Assembly (NCBI GenBank): GCA_016713235.1
Contig: JADJPN010000003.1
Span: forward strand, 558,001-622,000
Length of the DNA: 64,000 nucleotides
Source: Hyphomicrobiales bacterium
GTDB taxonomy: Bacteria; Pseudomonadota; Alphaproteobacteria; Rhizobiales; Xanthobacteraceae
Reading direction: 5' to 3'
The notes under the pieces were generated by a model. It searched no databases. It was not told where the DNA came from and saw nothing but the letters and a program-made list of their open reading frames with translations. Below are positions 34,366 to 43,614 of this stretch, piece after piece (position 1 is the first letter of the stretch; every line of letters starts with the position of its first letter). The position numbers were made by a program, and so were the translations under genes.

Positions 34366-35313
34366 AAAATAAACTGACGATGGCAGCCGTCGCAATGGCT
34401 GCAGCAATGGCACTTTCCGTGCTTACGCCTTCGACGACCGTGCACGCGCAGGAGCAACTGACCGCTACGTGTCGGATATATCCCGGTTGGCATCTACGCC
34501 TACTTCTGGCGTGCTCGCGATGCCGGTTATTTCAAGGAAGAGAAACTCGAAGTCGAACTCGTGACGATGGCTGGCGGCGGGCAGATCATTCCCGCGCTTC
34601 AGTCGGGCGCCCTCGATTTTGGCATCTCCGACGCTCTTGGCGTGTTGAACGCGCGTAACGGCGGCATTCCCGTCACCTTCGTTTCGTTCAACTTCCAGCA
34701 GACCAGCGCCGACCCGGTCCACGCTGTGCTGACCATGGATCCGGATATCAAGACCGGCGCGGATCTGAAGGGCAAAGCCGTCGCGACAAACCTGAGCTAC
34801 AACACCGACTGGACGATGATGCGCGAATGGCTGCGCAAGCAGAACGTGGACATCAAGTCGGTCACGTTCCGCGAGGTGCCGTTCCCCGATATGCTTGCTG
34901 CGCTCCGTAACAAAACCGTATCCGCGGTTGGCGCGGTTGAGCCGTTCGTGACATTCGGTAAAGAGCAGGGTGCTCGCGTGCTCGGCCACTACTTCACGGA
35001 TGTGAAGTCGCCGAACGTGCTTTCGGGTATTGTGGCGACGACACCCTACATCGAAAAGAACAAGGACCTCGTGAAGCGCTTCGTGCGTGCGGTGAACCGC
35101 GCGATCGACGACTTCCAGGATCCAAAGGTTGCGCGCCAGACCATCGCGGCGAACACAAAGATTCCGCCGGCTGTCATTGAAAAAATGAACCTCGGTCAGT
35201 GGTCGAAGAATGTCCCCGCGGAGACGATGCAGTTCTGGGTCGATGCGGCCAAGAAGGAAGGCATCGTGAATGCAACGGCCGATCTCAAAGGCCTCGTCTG
35301 GGATAACAAGTGA
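34362..35313 (+). pseudogene. NitT/TauT-type ABC transporter binding protein, one frameshift
   Basis: A periplasmic protein of about 316 aa. Residues 1-30 form a signal peptide (MKNKLTMAAVAMAAAMALSV and PSTTVHAQ). After about 34468 the frame must shift to continue as VGYIPVGIYAYFWRARDAGYFKEEKLEVELV and then QIIPALQSGALDFGISDALGVL, the NMT1/THI5-like ligand domain. KGKAVATNLSYNTDWTMMREWLRKQNVD and VERFVRAVNRAIDDF-like KRFVRAVNRAIDDFQDP are typical. One extra base in a GTGTCGG-like stretch would explain the break, so the gene may be intact in the organism. It ends just before a strong terminator. Confidence 0.85.
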
Positions 35314-35317
35314 ACCC

Positions 35318-35347
35318 TATGCGCTCGCGCTTTTGCGCGAGCGCATA
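35318..35347 (+). terminator. Rho-independent-type hairpin after the binding-protein gene
   Basis: A 13-bp perfect stem (TATGCGCTCGCGC and its complement) with a TTTT loop is followed by TTTC. It begins 5 bases after the binding-protein stop and 25 bases before the monooxygenase start, so it should end or attenuate the transporter transcript. Confidence 0.8.
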
Positions 35348-35371
35348 TTTCATCTGCAAACGTAAGTGGTG

Positions 35372-36511
35372 ATGAAGATGGCGAATGTGAACAAACGAGG
35401 CGGTCGTACGCTGCATGCCGAGATCGCCGGTGCGGGCTTTGCCGGGCTGACAGCAGCAATTGCTTTGCGCCAGCGGGGCTGGAGTGTGACCCTGCACGAG
35501 AAGGGTCCGGAACTGCGGGCATTCGGGGCAGGCATTTATTTGTGGCACAACGGCCTGCGCGTTCTTGAAGGTCTCGGTGTCCTCGAGGATGTTCTGAGCG
35601 GGTCTCATACACCGCCGTCCTATGAGACATGGCGCCACAACAAGAGCGTGTCGAAAGAGACGTTCAACGGCTTGCCGTGGCGCATCATGACACGCCGGCA
35701 TCTGCATGAGGCACTCGCAAATAAGGCACGTGCGGAAGGCGTCGAGGTACGCGTCAATTCCGAAGCCGTCGCTGCCGATCCGGCGGGTAAAGTTACTTTA
35801 GCAAGCGGCGAGGTCCGGGAAGCCGACCTCGTCGTGGGCGCCGATGGTGTCACGTCCAAGGTTCGCGATTCGATCGGTTTCAAGCAGGATCGCTGGATTT
35901 CAGTCGACGGCCTGATCCGTCTCATCGTGCCGCGTAAGAAGAAAGAACTCGGGTGCGGCGAGTGGGACAACACCATCGATATGTGGAACTTCTGGCCTCG
36001 TGTGCAGCGTATTCTCTATTCGCCGTGCAACGATCAGGAACTTTATCTGGGTTTGATGGCGCCCGCCGCCGATGAACGCGGCTCTAAAGTTCCGATCGAT
36101 CTTGAGTATTGGCTTGAGATGTTTCCGTTTCTCGAGCCGGTGTTGGTCGAAGCGGCGAAATTGCAATCGGCACGGTACGATCGCTATGAAACGACCAAGC
36201 TCGACACATGGAATAAAGGGAAGGTCGCACTCGTAGGCGATGCAGCCCATGCGATGTGCCCCGCAATAGCCCAAGGCGCGGGCTGTGCGATGGTGAATGC
36301 TTACAGCCTTGCGATGGAGCTTGCGGAGATCGTCGAGGTCGAAGAGGCGCTGCCATCATGGGAGAAGCGCGTTCGGCCGATCACCGATCTCTGTCAGGCA
36401 ATCTCCGGCGAGTATGCCGCAAACCGCTCGCTATCAAACGGCAACATGTTCACCCCGCGCGTGTTGGAAATAGCGCGCTATGACCCCACGCGCCGCGTTT
36501 ACTCCTGGTAA
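35372..36511 (+). CDS. FAD-dependent monooxygenase (aromatic hydroxylase family)
   Basis: About 379 aa, class A flavoprotein hydroxylase. Motifs are the Rossmann GxGxxG AEIAGAGFAGLTAAIALRQRG (about residues 13-33), the DG motif ADLVVGADGVTSKVRDSIGF (about 153-172) and the GD motif KVALVGDAAHAMCPAIAQGAGCAMVNA (about 286-312). LWHNGLRVLEGLG near residue 56 is typical of the 6-hydroxynicotinate/salicylate hydroxylase branch. It hydroxylates an aromatic or heteroaromatic ring with NAD(P)H and O2; the substrate is unknown. GTG 35366 is an alternative start. It stands after a terminator, so it may have its own promoter. Confidence 0.9.
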   Translation: MKMANVNKRGGRTLHAEIAGAGFAGLTAAIALRQRGWSVTLHEKGPELRAFGAGIYLWHNGLRVLEGLGVLEDVLSGSHTPPSYETWRHNKSVSKETFNGLPWRIMTRRHLHEALANKARAEGVEVRVNSEAVAADPAGKVTLASGEVREADLVVGADGVTSKVRDSIGFKQDRWISVDGLIRLIVPRKKKELGCGEWDNTIDMWNFWPRVQRILYSPCNDQELYLGLMAPAADERGSKVPIDLEYWLEMFPFLEPVLVEAAKLQSARYDRYETTKLDTWNKGKVALVGDAAHAMCPAIAQGAGCAMVNAYSLAMELAEIVEVEEALPSWEKRVRPITDLCQAISGEYAANRSLSNGNMFTPRVLEIARYDPTRRVYSW

Positions 36512-36571
36512 ACGCGCCGTTTCAATTCACAGGCATTTGTGGGCACGCGCAAAGCCCATCAGGAGCAGGAA

Positions 36572-37159
36572 ATGAACGAAGAAAAAGAACTGTATGCGGC
36601 GTATGATATTCGCTGCTGGTACACAGCATCGCAGGAAGTGCTTCACGAAGGGGGGGCACGTGGCGACACACTGATCAAGGCCGCAGCAGCAGTCGTTATT
36701 CGCAATCCATTCGTTGGAAAGTTCGTTGCTGATTTGTCGTCATTAACGAAGCCTAGCGCGTTGCTTGGTGTCGCCCTCGGTAAGCGTGCGGCTGCGCAGC
36801 TCGGTGGACGCCCCGTGCTGAGCTATGGCAAGGGCGGCATCGCCGGTATCAACGGCGAACAGGAACACGTTGTCGCCTGTGTCACTACGATTTTCGGCGA
36901 TGCGTTGCGGCAAGCGGTAGGCGGCGGTGAGGCGTGGATTTCATCCGCGTCGAAGACGGCAGTGGCCGGCACGCAGATCGATATTCCGCTCGCGCATAAA
37001 GACGAACTCTATATTCGTGCTCATTATGATGCGATGACGATCGCAGTTCCCGATAGCCCGAGACCTGACGAAATCATGATCTGCGTCGCGGTCGCTACCG
37101 GTGGCCGCGTGCACGAACGCGTTGGCGGGAAATCCATCAACGATCTTTCGAAGAAATAG
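36572..37159 (+). CDS. Amino acid synthesis family protein (DUF1185)
   Basis: A 195-aa protein of the family called amino-acid-synthesis (formerly DUF1185). Recognised segments are RGDTLIKAAAAVVIRNPFVGKFV (about residues 30-52), ALLGVALGKRAAAQLGGRPVLSYGKGGIAG (about 64-93), EHVVACVTTIFGDALRQAVGGG (about 98-119) and IDIPLAHKDELYIRAHYDAMTIAVPDSPRPDEIMI in pieces (about 136-170). The biochemical function is unknown to me; members often sit in catabolic clusters with flavin monooxygenases, hydrolases and amidases, as here. ATG 36572 has a good ribosome site (aggagcagg). Confidence 0.85.
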   Translation: MNEEKELYAAYDIRCWYTASQEVLHEGGARGDTLIKAAAAVVIRNPFVGKFVADLSSLTKPSALLGVALGKRAAAQLGGRPVLSYGKGGIAGINGEQEHVVACVTTIFGDALRQAVGGGEAWISSASKTAVAGTQIDIPLAHKDELYIRAHYDAMTIAVPDSPRPDEIMICVAVATGGRVHERVGGKSINDLSKK

Positions 37160-37209
37160 CCCGGGCCAACTAGGTCTGCAATTCACGGTAGGGACGATAA
37201 GGAGAGATA

Positions 37210-37664
37210 ATGCCCCTCAACATCAAGGATCTTAAGATTGAAAGCCTGGACTTCGAGCCGCTCGGCCGGATGAAAGATGAGCATGCAGGCGATAAGGGCA
37301 ATGTGATCCCGCGGCTGAAGATCAGCGGAGCGCCGAAAGAGGCGGTAGAACTCGCCGTGATCTGTCATGATCCCGATGCGCCGCTGGCACGCGGCTTTAC
37401 GCACTGGACGCTCACGGCATTCCGACCGGCACTACCGATCTCACGGGAGCACAGGAAAAATTCCGGCCGGGGCCGAACGGTGCCGGACAGCCGGGTTATT
37501 ACGGCCCGCAGCCGCCGGCAGGTCACGGTCTGCATCATTACTATTTCTGGGTGTACGCCCTGAATAAGAAGGTCGAAGGCACGCCGAACCGCGAAGAATT
37601 CCTCGAGCGTTACAAAGATAACATCATCGAACAGAACCGCGTCGTAGGAATCTACAGCAATTAA
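37210..37664 (+). pseudogene. YbhB/YbcL-family (PEBP-like) protein, single frameshift
   Basis: A PEBP-fold protein of about 150 aa. The N-terminal part (VIPRLKISGAPKEAVELAVICHDPDAPLARGFTHWTL in pieces) is in one frame. Near 37412 the frame shifts and continues as GIPTGTTDLTGAQEKFRPGPNGAG, GHGLHHYYFWVYAL and FLERYKDNIIEQNRVVGIYSN to TAA 37662-37664. The composite covers the full YbhB length with the DPDAP, GHW-like and GP-H-Y motifs in order. One indel could be a sequence error. It is a distant relative of the 205-aa PEBP gene at 2584. Confidence 0.8.
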
Positions 37665-37696
37665 TTGTTGTGACCTTTGCGGTCTACAGTTCTAGA

Positions 37697-37728
37697 CATC
37701 GGTCAGCGGCTACGGCTGCTGACCGATG
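37697..37728 (+). terminator. Hairpin with UACG tetraloop after the PEBP gene
   Basis: A 14-bp stem (left arm CATCGGTCAGCGGC; one G-U pair) closed by C(UACG)G, a very stable UNCG-type tetraloop. It begins 33 bases after the PEBP stop. There is no direct U-run, so Rho-independent efficiency is uncertain. The following stretch 37729-37958 holds no gene that I can support. Confidence 0.6.
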
Positions 37729-37958
37729 ATCTCATATGATTTTGCCGCGACGGCAGTACTTTATTTTATTCCGACGGTCGAAATAGACGAGAGAGCCCGG
37801 TTGGCCATCGGCTCCATTCACCCACCTGCGCGGGTCAAATATGCCTACGGCCGCTAGTCTTACGTCCGCAAACCAGCATTTGTCCGGCAATCGCCAATTT
37901 GCTTCGCTCCGCGTTCTGCGGTGCCAAATCAGTTTGTGCGAGGCAGCATAACAAGCGG

Positions 37959-37999
37959 TTGACGCTTGCTTTTCTGCTCCGCTAACTTTGTCGGACAAA
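37959..37999 (+). promoter_or_regulatory. Promoter and operator of the GntR-Liv module B
   Basis: TTGACG (37959-37964) and TAACTT (37983-37988) are spaced 18 bases apart. The palindrome TTTGTC-G-GACAAA (37987-37999) lies on the predicted start site and 14 bases before the GntR start codon. FCD-type GntR proteins bind TTGTC-like palindromes, so autoregulation is likely. A partial copy (TTTGTCCGG) lies near 37880. Confidence 0.55.
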
Positions 38000-38012
38000 C
38001 GTCGAGAGTCCA

Positions 38013-38774
38013 TTGTCGGATACACAGGATCGCTTCGAACGGCTCCACGTCTCGCCTGCCTACCAGATGGTGGCGGAGGCGATTGAGCGCGAGATCGTTT
38101 CAGGGCGCATTCTTCCTGGCGAGCCGATCGGCACTGAGTCCGAGCTCGTGCGCCAGTTTGGCGTAAACCGCTCTACCGTTCGTGAAGGAATTCGCGTGCT
38201 CGAGCAGAACGGTTTGATCAGCCGCAACTCAAGCCGGCGTCTCTTTGCCTGCGCGCCTCATCATAATCGCCTCGCGAGCCGCATGAGCCGCGCGCTCGTT
38301 TTGCAGGAAGTGACATTCCGCGAGCTTTACGAAACCGCAATGGTGCTTGAGCTTGCCGCCGTCGAACAGGCCGCGGAGCGGGCGACGAAGAAGAACATCG
38401 CCGAACTCTCGGAGAACGTAGCGAAATCCGAACGGGTAATGGATGACCCGGCGCGGATTGCCGAACTGAATTCGGAATTTCACGCGTTGGTTGCCAAAGC
38501 GTCGCAGAACCGCGTGCTGCAACTCGCGCGCGAGCCAGCGGGGCTGCTGTTTTTTCCGACAACCGAAGTCATCTGCCAGAAAGTAGCGGAGGGTGCTGTT
38601 CGCATCGTTGAAGCGAACAGGATGATGCTCAAAGCGATCCGCGAAGGCGATAAGAAAGCTGCGCTGCTCTGGATGCGACGCCAGGTCGACGACTGGCGTA
38701 AAGGCTTCGAGCGAACAGGTAAGCGGCTCGATCAGGCTGTGGACAAGAGCTACCTGCGGGCTGCAACGAGATAA
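38013..38774 (+). CDS. GntR-family regulator with FCD ligand domain
   Basis: A 253-aa FadR-type regulator starting at TTG 38013. The winged helix is YQMVAEAIEREIVSGRILPGEPIGTESELVRQFGVNRSTVREGIRVLEQNGLI in pieces over about residues 14-67. The FCD domain contains TFRELYETAMVLELAAVEQAAERA (about 103-126) and ELNSEFHALVAKAS with a metal-ligand-type histidine. It is the first gene of Liv module B and probably controls it through the palindrome directly upstream. It belongs to the same broad subfamily as the GntR at 29969 but is not a recent copy. Confidence 0.9.
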   Translation: MSDTQDRFERLHVSPAYQMVAEAIEREIVSGRILPGEPIGTESELVRQFGVNRSTVREGIRVLEQNGLISRNSSRRLFACAPHHNRLASRMSRALVLQEVTFRELYETAMVLELAAVEQAAERATKKNIAELSENVAKSERVMDDPARIAELNSEFHALVAKASQNRVLQLAREPAGLLFFPTTEVICQKVAEGAVRIVEANRMMLKAIREGDKKAALLWMRRQVDDWRKGFERTGKRLDQAVDKSYLRAATR

Positions 38775-38827
38775 GCAACTAGTCTCACAACAAGAGTGCG
38801 CAAAGCATCGAGAGAGGGAGGGCTGGA

Positions 38828-39658
38828 ATGGAAGGGAACGCCGACACGCAACCGGCCAATCTCGCTATCCGCGGGGTCTCACTTTCATTCGGCGGCCTGA
38901 AAGCGCTGACAGACGTTACGTTCGATGTCGCGCCCGGAAAAATAACGGCGGTGATTGGTCCTAACGGCGCGGGCAAGACTTCGCTCTTTAATTGTATTTC
39001 CGGTTTCTACAAACCGTCGGCCGGCGAAATTCTATTCCGCGGCGATAGCATCAATCATCTGCATGCACCGGAGCGTGCGAAGGCCGGACTGGCTCGCACA
39101 TTCCAGAACATTGCACTGTTTCGCGGCATGACGGTGCTGGACAACATCAAGCTCGGGCGCCACGCGCATATGAAAACAAACGTCCTCGATGCGCTTTGGT
39201 ATTTCGGCCGCGCCCAGAGGGAGGAACTTGCGTTGCGGCAGGAGGTCGAAGAAAAAATCATCGACTTCCTGGAGATCGAGCACATTCGTGACCAACCGGT
39301 GGCATCGCTCGCCTATGGCTTGCGAAAGCGCGTTGAGCTTGCACGTGCGCTCGCCATGCAGCCGCGCATTCTCATGCTTGATGAGCCGGTCGCGGGCATG
39401 AACCGCGAAGAGACCGAAGACATGGCGCGCTTCATTCTAGATGTGAAAGAGGAGTGGGGTGTCACTATCCTTATGGTCGAGCACGATATGAGCCTTGTGA
39501 TGGATATTTCCGATCACGTGGTGGTGCTGAACTTCGGTGAGGTCATCGCTGAAGGCAAGCCGGCGGACGTGCAGAACAACTCCGCAGTAATTACCGCCTA
39601 TCTGGGTGCTGGCGATGTCGGAGAGCTTTCTCGAAGGATCAAGGGCGAGGCGGCTTGA
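38828..39658 (+). CDS. livG: Branched-chain amino-acid-type ABC transporter ATPase, LivG (module B)
   Basis: A 276-aa ATPase with Walker A GPNGAGKTS (about residues 45-53), the LivG signature LAYGLRKRVELARALAMQP (about 160-178), Walker B ILMLDEPVAGMNREE and H-loop MVEHDMSLVMDISDHVVVLNFGEVIAEG. It is the counterpart of the ATPase at 7706 in module A. A good ribosome site (gagagggagg) precedes ATG 38828. The stop overlaps the livH ATG. Confidence 0.92.
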   Translation: MEGNADTQPANLAIRGVSLSFGGLKALTDVTFDVAPGKITAVIGPNGAGKTSLFNCISGFYKPSAGEILFRGDSINHLHAPERAKAGLARTFQNIALFRGMTVLDNIKLGRHAHMKTNVLDALWYFGRAQREELALRQEVEEKIIDFLEIEHIRDQPVASLAYGLRKRVELARALAMQPRILMLDEPVAGMNREETEDMARFILDVKEEWGVTILMVEHDMSLVMDISDHVVVLNFGEVIAEGKPADVQNNSAVITAYLGAGDVGELSRRIKGEAA

Positions 39659-40538
39659 TGGATTGGCTGTTCTTCATCGAGATTTTGCTTTCGGGCCTTG
39701 GCTCAGGCGCGCTGCTGTCGCTTACCGGCATTGCATTCGTGCTTATCTACAAAGCCACGAAGGTCGTGAACCTCGCCGTCGGCGAAATGTTGATGATGGG
39801 AGCGTATTTCTTCGTCGGCCTGTTCTCGGCAAAGATTTTCCACTTTGGCGCGACAATCCTGATTGCGATCGCGGGCGGAGGATTGCTCGGCGCTATGGTC
39901 GAGCGGCGCTTTTGATCCGTCCGATGCTGGGTGAAAGCCCGATCTCCGTATTCATGGTCACGGTGGGCCTCGGCTCGATCCTGGTCGGCATGGTCGAGTT
40001 TATTTGGGGTGCTGACCCGATCGCCCCTCCGAATTTCATGCCTACCAAGCCGTTCTTCATTGGGCCGGCTTACGTCTCGCCGAAAATTGCGATCAGCTTT
40101 GCGATTGCTGCGGTTGCGATCCTCATGTTCCTTGTTCTGTTTCGCTACTGGCGCGGCGGAGTCGCGCTGCGCGCAACGGCGACCGATCAGGGCGCAGCGT
40201 ATTCCTGCGGCATCAATGTGCCGCGTGTGTTCTCGCTCGCATGGATCGCTGCCGGCATGGCGGCGGCAGGAGCCGGCATTCTCATCGGCTCGATTGGTGG
40301 CGTTTCGCCAACCATGGGTATCTTCGGACTCTCGGTGCTGGTTGTCGTGATCGTTGGAGGGCTGGATTCAATCGCCGGGGCGTTGATCGCAGGGCTTTTT
40401 ATTGGTGCCGTCGAGGCGCTCGCGGGTACCTATCTTGGCGGCGAGTACAAATTGCTGATCACCTTCGGCATCCTCGTTCTGATGCTGATGGTCCGGCCTT
40501 ACGGCCTGTTTGGCACTGTAGAAATCGAGCGGCTCTGA
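39658..40538 (+). pseudogene. livH: Branched-chain amino-acid-type ABC transporter permease, LivH (module B), one frameshift
   Basis: The N-terminal third (LTGIAFVLIYKATKVVNLAVGEMLMMGAYFF) ends at a TGA at 39913. The rest continues in another frame from LLIRPMLGESPISVFMVTVGLGSILVGMVEFIWG and reaches VVVIVGGLDSIAGALIAGLFIGAVEAL and LMVRPYGLFGTVEIERL. A single missing base in the GCGCTTTTGATCC stretch (run of four T) would restore ERR-LLIRP, so a homopolymer sequencing error is a strong alternative. The composite of about 293 aa has all LivH features. Confidence 0.85.
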
Positions 40539-40539
40539 C

Positions 40540-41579
40540 ATGCGCATCGGTACCGCCCACCAAACTTACGCGCAGGCCGAGTCGCTGCTTGATACCAACG
40601 TGCAGCGTTTCTGGCTGATCGCGCTCTTTATTTTGCTGGCGGCGTTTCCCTTCGTCGCCGATCAGTACTGGGTCTATATGGCCTGCCTTGTCGGCATCCA
40701 TATCGTGACGGTAACGGGGCTGAACATCCTCACCGGCTTTACCGGTCTCGTCAGTCTCGGTCACGCGGCATTCATGGCGGTTGGCGCCTATACGGTTGCC
40801 GTTCTCGAAATTCGCGTCGGCACGCCGTTCATTTTGAACCTGATCGTGGGCGGTCTCGTGGCGTCGCTGGTTGGCATCGTCGTCGGCATTCCCAGCTTGC
40901 GCGTGAAGGGACTTTATCTTGCGATCGCAACCATTGCGGCGGCGGTGATCCTGCACTTCGTGTTCGCGAACTCCGCGTTTCTTGGAGGCACCAGCGGCTT
41001 AAGTATGCCGCCAGCAAAGATTTTCGACTACGAAATCGCGCAGCCTTCGCAGGTCTATTGGCTGATCCTGCCGGTAACGGTGCTTTCCGTCGTATTCGCG
41101 GCGAACCTGTTCCGCACCCGTATCGGCCGTGCGTTTATCGCGATCCGCGACCGTGACATCTCGGCCGAAGTGCTCGGCATACCGCTTCTACGCTACAAAT
41201 TACTGAGTTTCGCATTGTCGTCGTTCTATGCGGGTGTCGCTGGCGGACTTTGGGCTTATTTCTTTCGCGTCGTCACGCCCGAGAGCTTCCCACTGATCTA
41301 TTCGATCTTTTCCTCGCGGCAGTCATCGTTGGCGGCATGGGCACGATCCTTGGCGGCATTCTGGGCGCCATCTTCATGACGATGGTGCCCGAGCTTCTCA
41401 AGATCGGCGTTGGCTGGATCACGCCATTCTATCCGAACGCGGTGCAATTCCTATCGCCCGTCCGGACTATCGTTTTCGGCGGGCTCATCGTCTTGTTTCT
41501 GTTGTTTGAGCCGCAGGGCATCGCCGAAATCTGGCGCCGAGTGCGCCGGTTCTTTCACTTATGGCCGTTCAGAAAATAA
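40540..41579 (+). pseudogene. livM: Branched-chain amino-acid-type ABC transporter permease, LivM (module B), one frameshift
   Basis: A LivM permease of about 346 aa. The first 260 residues carry LTGFTGLVSLGHAAFMAVGAY, GIPSLRVKGLYLAIATIAAA and RAFIAIRDRDISAEVLGI. Near 41300 the frame shifts; the other frame continues as DLFDLFLAAVIVGGMGTILGGILGAIF and ends FEPQGIAEIWRRVRRFFHLWPFRK, the same C-terminal sequence style as module A LivM. One indel restores the gene. It starts one base after the livH stop. Confidence 0.87.
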
Positions 41580-41604
41580 ATATAAACGTGAGGAGGAAGC
41601 TGTA

Positions 41605-42786
41605 ATGATAATAAAAGTAAGTCGCAGGACTGCGATCGTCGCGCTTGCTGGGGCCGTTTCGCTGGCGTCGTATGCAAGCGTGCGTGCGCAGTCGGAAGAT
41701 ATCGTGCTTGCCGGATCGATTCCGCTTACCGGTGTGTTCGCTTTTGCTGGTGTCGGCATTAATGCCGGAATTCAGGATTACTTGAAGATCGTCAACGACG
41801 CCGGTGGTATCAGCGGTCGTAAGATCAAGTACGTCTTCGAAGATACAGGCTACAAAGTAGACACGTCAGTGGCCGCTTTTAACAAGCTGACAAGCCAGGA
41901 GAAAGTCAGCCTCTACTACGGCGACTCGACCGCCTTCTCTAAGACCATCAACAGCGAGCTGATGCGCCGCGCCTCCATGATTATGGCCGGTGCCTCGTTC
42001 GCATCCGATCTCAATAATCCGAAAGAGTATCCGTACCAGTTCATGGCGGGTCCGGACTACACCGAGATGACCGGCATTCTGCTCGAGTACATCGCGAAGA
42101 CGACGCCAAAAGCGAAGATCGCGCTCGTCAACTCCGACACCGAGTTTGGCCGTGACCCGGTCGCCGGCACCGAGAAGCGTGCAAAAGAACTTGGTCTTAC
42201 GGTCGTCGAGAAGATCGTAACGCCGCCCACCAGCGTTGACGTATCAACCGAAGTGTTAAAGCTGCGCCGCGCGAACCCGGATTATGCGATTTTCCACGGC
42301 TACGTACTGGCGCCGCTGCCCGAGTTTATGAGTCAGGCGAAGCAGCTCGGCCTGAAAGCGAAGTTCATGGGCACGTTCTGGTCGATGGATAACTCGATCT
42401 GGGCGAAGTCGGCCGAAGTCGCCGATGGATTCATGGGCGTGATGCCATATCGCTATTACTTCGATAGCGAAGGCAAGTCGCCGATGCTGGACCAGATCCG
42501 CAAGATGCGGCCTGAGTATCAGTCGACTGCCTATATGCAGGGATTTCTGACTGCGATGTTACTCGTCGAAGCCGCCAAGCGCACGCTTGCGGACAAGAAG
42601 GAGCTGACCGCGCAGAACATGAAAGCCGCGCTCAATTCGCTCAAGGATTTTGATACCGGCGGCCTCATCGGGGTGCCGATCACGATCACCGGTAACACGG
42701 TTCCTGTCGGCCGCGTCTATCAATACGACGGCAAGGAGCAACGCATGAAGCCTGTCTCCGACTGGATCGATCTTACCAAGAAGTAA
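41605..42786 (+). CDS. Liv-type ABC transporter substrate-binding protein (module B)
   Basis: A 393-aa periplasmic protein with a signal peptide (residues 1-29, ending ASYASVRAQS). Type I binding fold: IVLAGSIPLTGVFAFAGVGINAGIQDYLKIVNDAGGISGRKIKYVFEDTGYK in pieces over residues 33-84, and FNKLTSQEKVSLYYGDSTAFS (about 92-112), VEKIVTPPTSVDVSTEVLKLRRANPDYAIFHGY in pieces (about 208-240). Ribosome site aggagga lies before ATG 41605; the longer frame upstream overlaps livM and is not real. It differs clearly from the module A binding protein, which suggests a different ligand. Confidence 0.92.
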   Translation: MIIKVSRRTAIVALAGAVSLASYASVRAQSEDIVLAGSIPLTGVFAFAGVGINAGIQDYLKIVNDAGGISGRKIKYVFEDTGYKVDTSVAAFNKLTSQEKVSLYYGDSTAFSKTINSELMRRASMIMAGASFASDLNNPKEYPYQFMAGPDYTEMTGILLEYIAKTTPKAKIALVNSDTEFGRDPVAGTEKRAKELGLTVVEKIVTPPTSVDVSTEVLKLRRANPDYAIFHGYVLAPLPEFMSQAKQLGLKAKFMGTFWSMDNSIWAKSAEVADGFMGVMPYRYYFDSEGKSPMLDQIRKMRPEYQSTAYMQGFLTAMLLVEAAKRTLADKKELTAQNMKAALNSLKDFDTGGLIGVPITITGNTVPVGRVYQYDGKEQRMKPVSDWIDLTKK

Positions 42787-42791
42787 GCATC

Positions 42792-43604
42792 ATGGCCGCG
42801 GACACCGTTCTCGAAGTGAACAACATCGAGGTCGTCTATAACAAGACGGTCCAGGTGCTCCGCGGCCTTTCGCTTGCCGTGCCCAAAGGTTCGGTCGTGG
42901 CGCTGCTTGGCTCGAACGGAGCCGGTAAATCAACAACGCTGAAAGCGATATCGAACGTTCTTTCGCTGGAGGACGGCGAAGTAACTGCGGGGAACATTCT
43001 CTTCAAGAACGAATCGGTCGTGCGTCATCAGCCGCATGAACTCGTGCGAAGCGGGCTTTTTCACGTGATGGAAGGGCGGAGGATTTTCGAAGATCTGACG
43101 GTCGAAGAAAATCTCACGGCGGCAACCTATGCTCTCGCTGGGCGACAGGTTGCGCCGACGAAGTTCGAGCTCGTCTATGAATATTTCCCGCGCCTGTTTG
43201 AGCGCCGCGCAGGCCGTGCGGGGTATTTGTCGGGCGGCGAACAACAAATGCTCGCCATCGGCCGTGCTCTGATTGCGCAGCCGAAATTGATGCTGCTGGA
43301 CGAACCATCGCTCGGTTTGTCGCCGAAACTCGTAGAAGAAATATTCACGATCATCGCGCGCATCAATCGCGAGCAAGGCGTCTCCATGTTGCTCGTCGAG
43401 CAGAACGCCGCTGTCGCATTCGCAGTGTCGCACTACGGCTACATCATGGAGACAGGAAAAGTCGTCATCGACGGGCCGACCGAACGTCTCTTGGGCGATC
43501 AGGACGTTCGCGAGTTCTATCTCGGCATGGGTGGCGCAGGCGAAGACTCAAAGAGCTTTCGCGACATAAAGCACTACAAGCGCCGTAAGCGCTGGTTATC
43601 CTAG
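42792..43604 (+). CDS. livF: Branched-chain amino-acid-type ABC transporter ATPase, LivF (module B)
   Basis: A 270-aa ATPase: Walker A GSNGAGKSTT (about residues 39-48), signature YLSGGEQQMLAIGRAL (about 144-159), Walker B LMLLDEPSLGLSP and switch region LLVEQNAAVAFAVSHYGYIMETG. The C terminus SFRDIKHYKRRKRWLS is the basic tail also found on the module A LivF. It lies between the binding-protein and ligase genes, 5 and 10 bases from them, clearly in one operon. Confidence 0.93.
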   Translation: MAADTVLEVNNIEVVYNKTVQVLRGLSLAVPKGSVVALLGSNGAGKSTTLKAISNVLSLEDGEVTAGNILFKNESVVRHQPHELVRSGLFHVMEGRRIFEDLTVEENLTAATYALAGRQVAPTKFELVYEYFPRLFERRAGRAGYLSGGEQQMLAIGRALIAQPKLMLLDEPSLGLSPKLVEEIFTIIARINREQGVSMLLVEQNAAVAFAVSHYGYIMETGKVVIDGPTERLLGDQDVREFYLGMGGAGEDSKSFRDIKHYKRRKRWLS

Positions 43605-43614
43605 GGCGCTCGCA

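Noticed and set aside
37732..38025. Minus-strand 97-codon frame between the PEBP gene and gntR
   Set aside because: It overlaps the gntR promoter and operator, has no family resemblance and no ribosome site.
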